A stretch of DNA of 8,609 nt from Dysgonomonas sp. GTDB lineage: Bacteria; Bacteroidota; Bacteroidia; Bacteroidales; Dysgonomonadaceae. Positions 7,254 to 8,609 of this stretch are shown one piece after another. The position numbers were made by a program, and so were the translations under genes. The notes beneath the pieces are model-generated. The model was not told the DNA's origin. It worked only from the letters and a program-made list of their open reading frames with translations, and searched no databases. Each line of letters opens with the position of its first letter. Positions within the stretch are counted from its first letter, which is position 1. The DNA lies in contig JASLEN010000021.1 of the NCBI GenBank assembly GCA_030151105.1, positions 1 through 8,609 of the forward strand. Direction: 5' to 3'.

Positions 7254-8510
7254 ATGGAAAAGAAAATCTTAAACATCGGATTATTATTTAGTCTAATTGT
7301 AGGACTAGTGTTTACAAGTTGTAGCAGTGATAATGATGATAATACGGGTATAGACCCAACAAACCCATCGGAAGTAACAGAATTGAAAGGAAAATTGACA
7401 GGGAAATTGACGCTAAAAGCTGGTACTACATATGCTCTTATTGGTGGATATGAGGTTGAGAATGGTGCAATCCTAACTGTTGAAGAAGGAGTAACTATCA
7501 AAGCGACACGCACTATTGACGGCGCACCAGATTATATTCTAGTAAAACAAGGTGGTCAAATCATAGCAGAAGGAACAAAAGACAAACCTATTGTTATGAC
7601 TTCTACTAAAGAAGAGCCTGGAGCTTGGGGCGGTCTTCATATTTGTGGAAAAGCGCCTATCAATCTAGTTGGAGGGAAAGGTAAATCAGAAATTGGTGAT
7701 GCTGACTTTGGAGGAAATGATCCTCAAGATAATTCAGGAACATTGCGTTACGTTCGTCTTGAATACACTGGATTTGCATTTAGCCCTACCAAAGAATCTA
7801 ATGGGTTGACAATGTATGGAGTTGGAAATGGTACAACTATCGAATATGTGCAAACATACAAAGGGGCAGATGATGGATTTGAGTGGTTTGGTGGAACTGT
7901 GAATGGAAAGTATCTTGTTTCTACTGCAAGTGAAGACGACTCTTTTGACTGGACAGATGGTTGGGTAGGAAAAGGACAATTCTGGGTGGCGTATCAAGAT
8001 CAAACTGCTCCAGATGCAAATGGAACAGCTAATGGAGACTGCTTGATAGAGGCTGACAATCGTGAAGATAACTTTGCAAACACACCAGTGTCTAGCCCAA
8101 CTTTGGCAAACCTTACGCTGATTGGGAATAATGATACTAATAATCAAAAACGTGGAATCAGACTTCGTGCAGGCACTAATGTGAAAATTTATAATACTTT
8201 GGTTGCGGGCAAAGAAAGAGCATTAACTGTGGCTACTAACGAAACTGCGCAAAGCTTTGTGGATAAAAAATCGGTAGCAGAGTACATCCACGCAACTACA
8301 GCATTTGTTTACGAGAATGTAACTGATCTTGATTTAGCTTCTAAAGAAGGAAATGCAATCAATCAAACCATAGCTTTCAAAAATGGTTATATAGGAACTG
8401 TAGAAGGTGGTAAGGATATGTCTTTCGATTCATTCTTTACTCCGGCGAACTACAAAGGCGCTGTACAAGAGTCTAATGACTGGACTGCAGGCTGGACAAG
8501 AAAACTATAA
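7254..8510 (+). CDS. Putative right-handed beta-helix lipoprotein, partner of the TonB-dependent receptor
   Basis: The product has 418 residues from ATG 7254, chosen over an in-frame TTG at 7245 because the ATG has A-rich sequence before it and gives a compact lipoprotein signal. The cleavage site is FTSC (Cys23), followed by SSDNDDN, an acidic surface-export-type stretch. Residues about 45-320 have short strands, turns with G and N, and phrases such as GGQIIAEGTKDKPIVMTS (100-117) and GAWGGLHICG (123-132), as in secreted parallel beta-helix proteins. A repeat of about 22 residues is visible: ADDGFEWFGG (205-214) and EDDSFDWTDG (227-236), consistent with one helix coil. Relatives are often annotated vaguely, sometimes misleadingly as transporters. 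I see no catalytic signature. Placed 51 bp after the receptor, probably in one operon, it may be a surface ligand-capturing subunit, doing the job SusD does elsewhere; that role is inference. Confidence 0.9.
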   Translation: MEKKILNIGLLFSLIVGLVFTSCSSDNDDNTGIDPTNPSEVTELKGKLTGKLTLKAGTTYALIGGYEVENGAILTVEEGVTIKATRTIDGAPDYILVKQGGQIIAEGTKDKPIVMTSTKEEPGAWGGLHICGKAPINLVGGKGKSEIGDADFGGNDPQDNSGTLRYVRLEYTGFAFSPTKESNGLTMYGVGNGTTIEYVQTYKGADDGFEWFGGTVNGKYLVSTASEDDSFDWTDGWVGKGQFWVAYQDQTAPDANGTANGDCLIEADNREDNFANTPVSSPTLANLTLIGNNDTNNQKRGIRLRAGTNVKIYNTLVAGKERALTVATNETAQSFVDKKSVAEYIHATTAFVYENVTDLDLASKEGNAINQTIAFKNGYIGTVEGGKDMSFDSFFTPANYKGAVQESNDWTAGWTRKL

Positions 8511-8518
8511 TATCGATG

Positions 8519-8576
8519 ATGTCTATATGGGAAACTCAAGCCTAGGTATGTTATCTGGGCTTTTGTATGTCTATAT
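8519..8576. repeat. 10-bp direct repeat flanking the terminator
   Basis: ATGTCTATAT occurs at 8519-8528 and again at 8567-8576, on both sides of the terminator hairpin. With no mobile-element gene or terminal inverted repeat nearby, this is probably coincidental in AT-rich sequence. Confidence 0.25.
8538..8564 (+). terminator. Probable rho-independent terminator of the receptor-lipoprotein operon
   Basis: An 11-bp stem pairs 8538-8548 (AAGCCTAGGTA) with 8552-8562 (TATCTGGGCTT), including two G-U wobbles, with a 3-base loop. TTTT at 8561-8564 begins within the stem foot and is followed by GTATGT, so the T-run is short. It starts 28 bp after the lipoprotein stop codon. The rest of the window to 8609 is AT-rich with no recognisable gene. 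Confidence 0.65.
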
Positions 8577-8609
8577 ATAAAATATTAACGTCTCAAATAA
8601 CTATCTTTA

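Noticed and set aside
7734..8147. A 137-residue minus-strand open frame inside the beta-helix lipoprotein gene
   Set aside because: It is antisense to a well-supported coding frame, is rich in Cys, Ser and Ile as expected for a shadow frame, and has no recognisable domain.
4464..8510. A SusCD polysaccharide-utilisation locus
   Set aside because: No SusD-like protein, glycoside hydrolase or sugar-sensing regulator is present, and the plug motifs differ from classical SusC.
8519..8576. The ATGTCTATAT direct repeat as a target-site duplication
   Set aside because: The 38 bp between the copies hold a terminator hairpin and no element; the repeat is short and AT-rich.

Overview
The window looks chromosomal and comes from a low-GC member of the Bacteroidota, most likely Bacteroidales. 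The TonB-dependent receptor opens with a carboxypeptidase-D-regulatory-like domain. Two lipoproteins carry an acidic stretch right after the lipobox cysteine. Most starts are preceded by A-rich sequence instead of a strong Shine-Dalgarno. One upstream region carries a good Bacteroidota -7 promoter match (TAnnTTTG form). I see no tRNA, rRNA, CRISPR, insertion sequence or phage gene.

Layout. On the minus strand, reading right to left, pstS, pstC and the first half of pstA (cut by the window edge) form a tightly packed high-affinity phosphate ABC transporter operon: 2 bp between pstS and pstC, and a 4-base ATGA overlap between pstC and pstA. Upstream of pstS is a 155-bp gap. It holds a perfect 13-bp terminator hairpin belonging to the preceding gene, then a series of about 11-bp-spaced TTAACA/GTAACA/GTCATA-like units that resemble a PhoB-type operator, then a 9-bp inverted repeat just before the pstS start. 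The preceding gene, also minus strand (4204 to 2483), encodes a 573-residue lipoprotein with three PKD/Ig-like domains and a large C-terminal domain of a recognisable but functionally unassigned Bacteroidota surface-protein family.

A 259-bp divergent intergenic region (4205-4463) separates this gene from a plus-strand pair: a 912-residue TonB-dependent outer-membrane receptor (4464-7202) and, 51 bp downstream, a 418-residue lipoprotein that reads as a right-handed beta-helix (7254-8510), followed by a probable terminator. The divergent region contains a large imperfect dyad, a GTTACG/CGTAAC inverted repeat, and a 10-mer (TAACAGAATC) that also occurs in the pstS operator-like region.

How the parts may work together (inference): PstS, PstC and PstA move phosphate from periplasm to cytoplasm. 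The receptor with its two probably surface-exposed lipoproteins could be the outer-membrane step, capturing phosphate, a phosphorylated compound or a phosphate-associated nutrient. Only proximity and the shared operator-like sequence support this link; the receptor's substrate is not readable from the sequence. The most interesting point in the window is this possible non-SusCD outer-membrane phosphorus-acquisition locus joined to pst.
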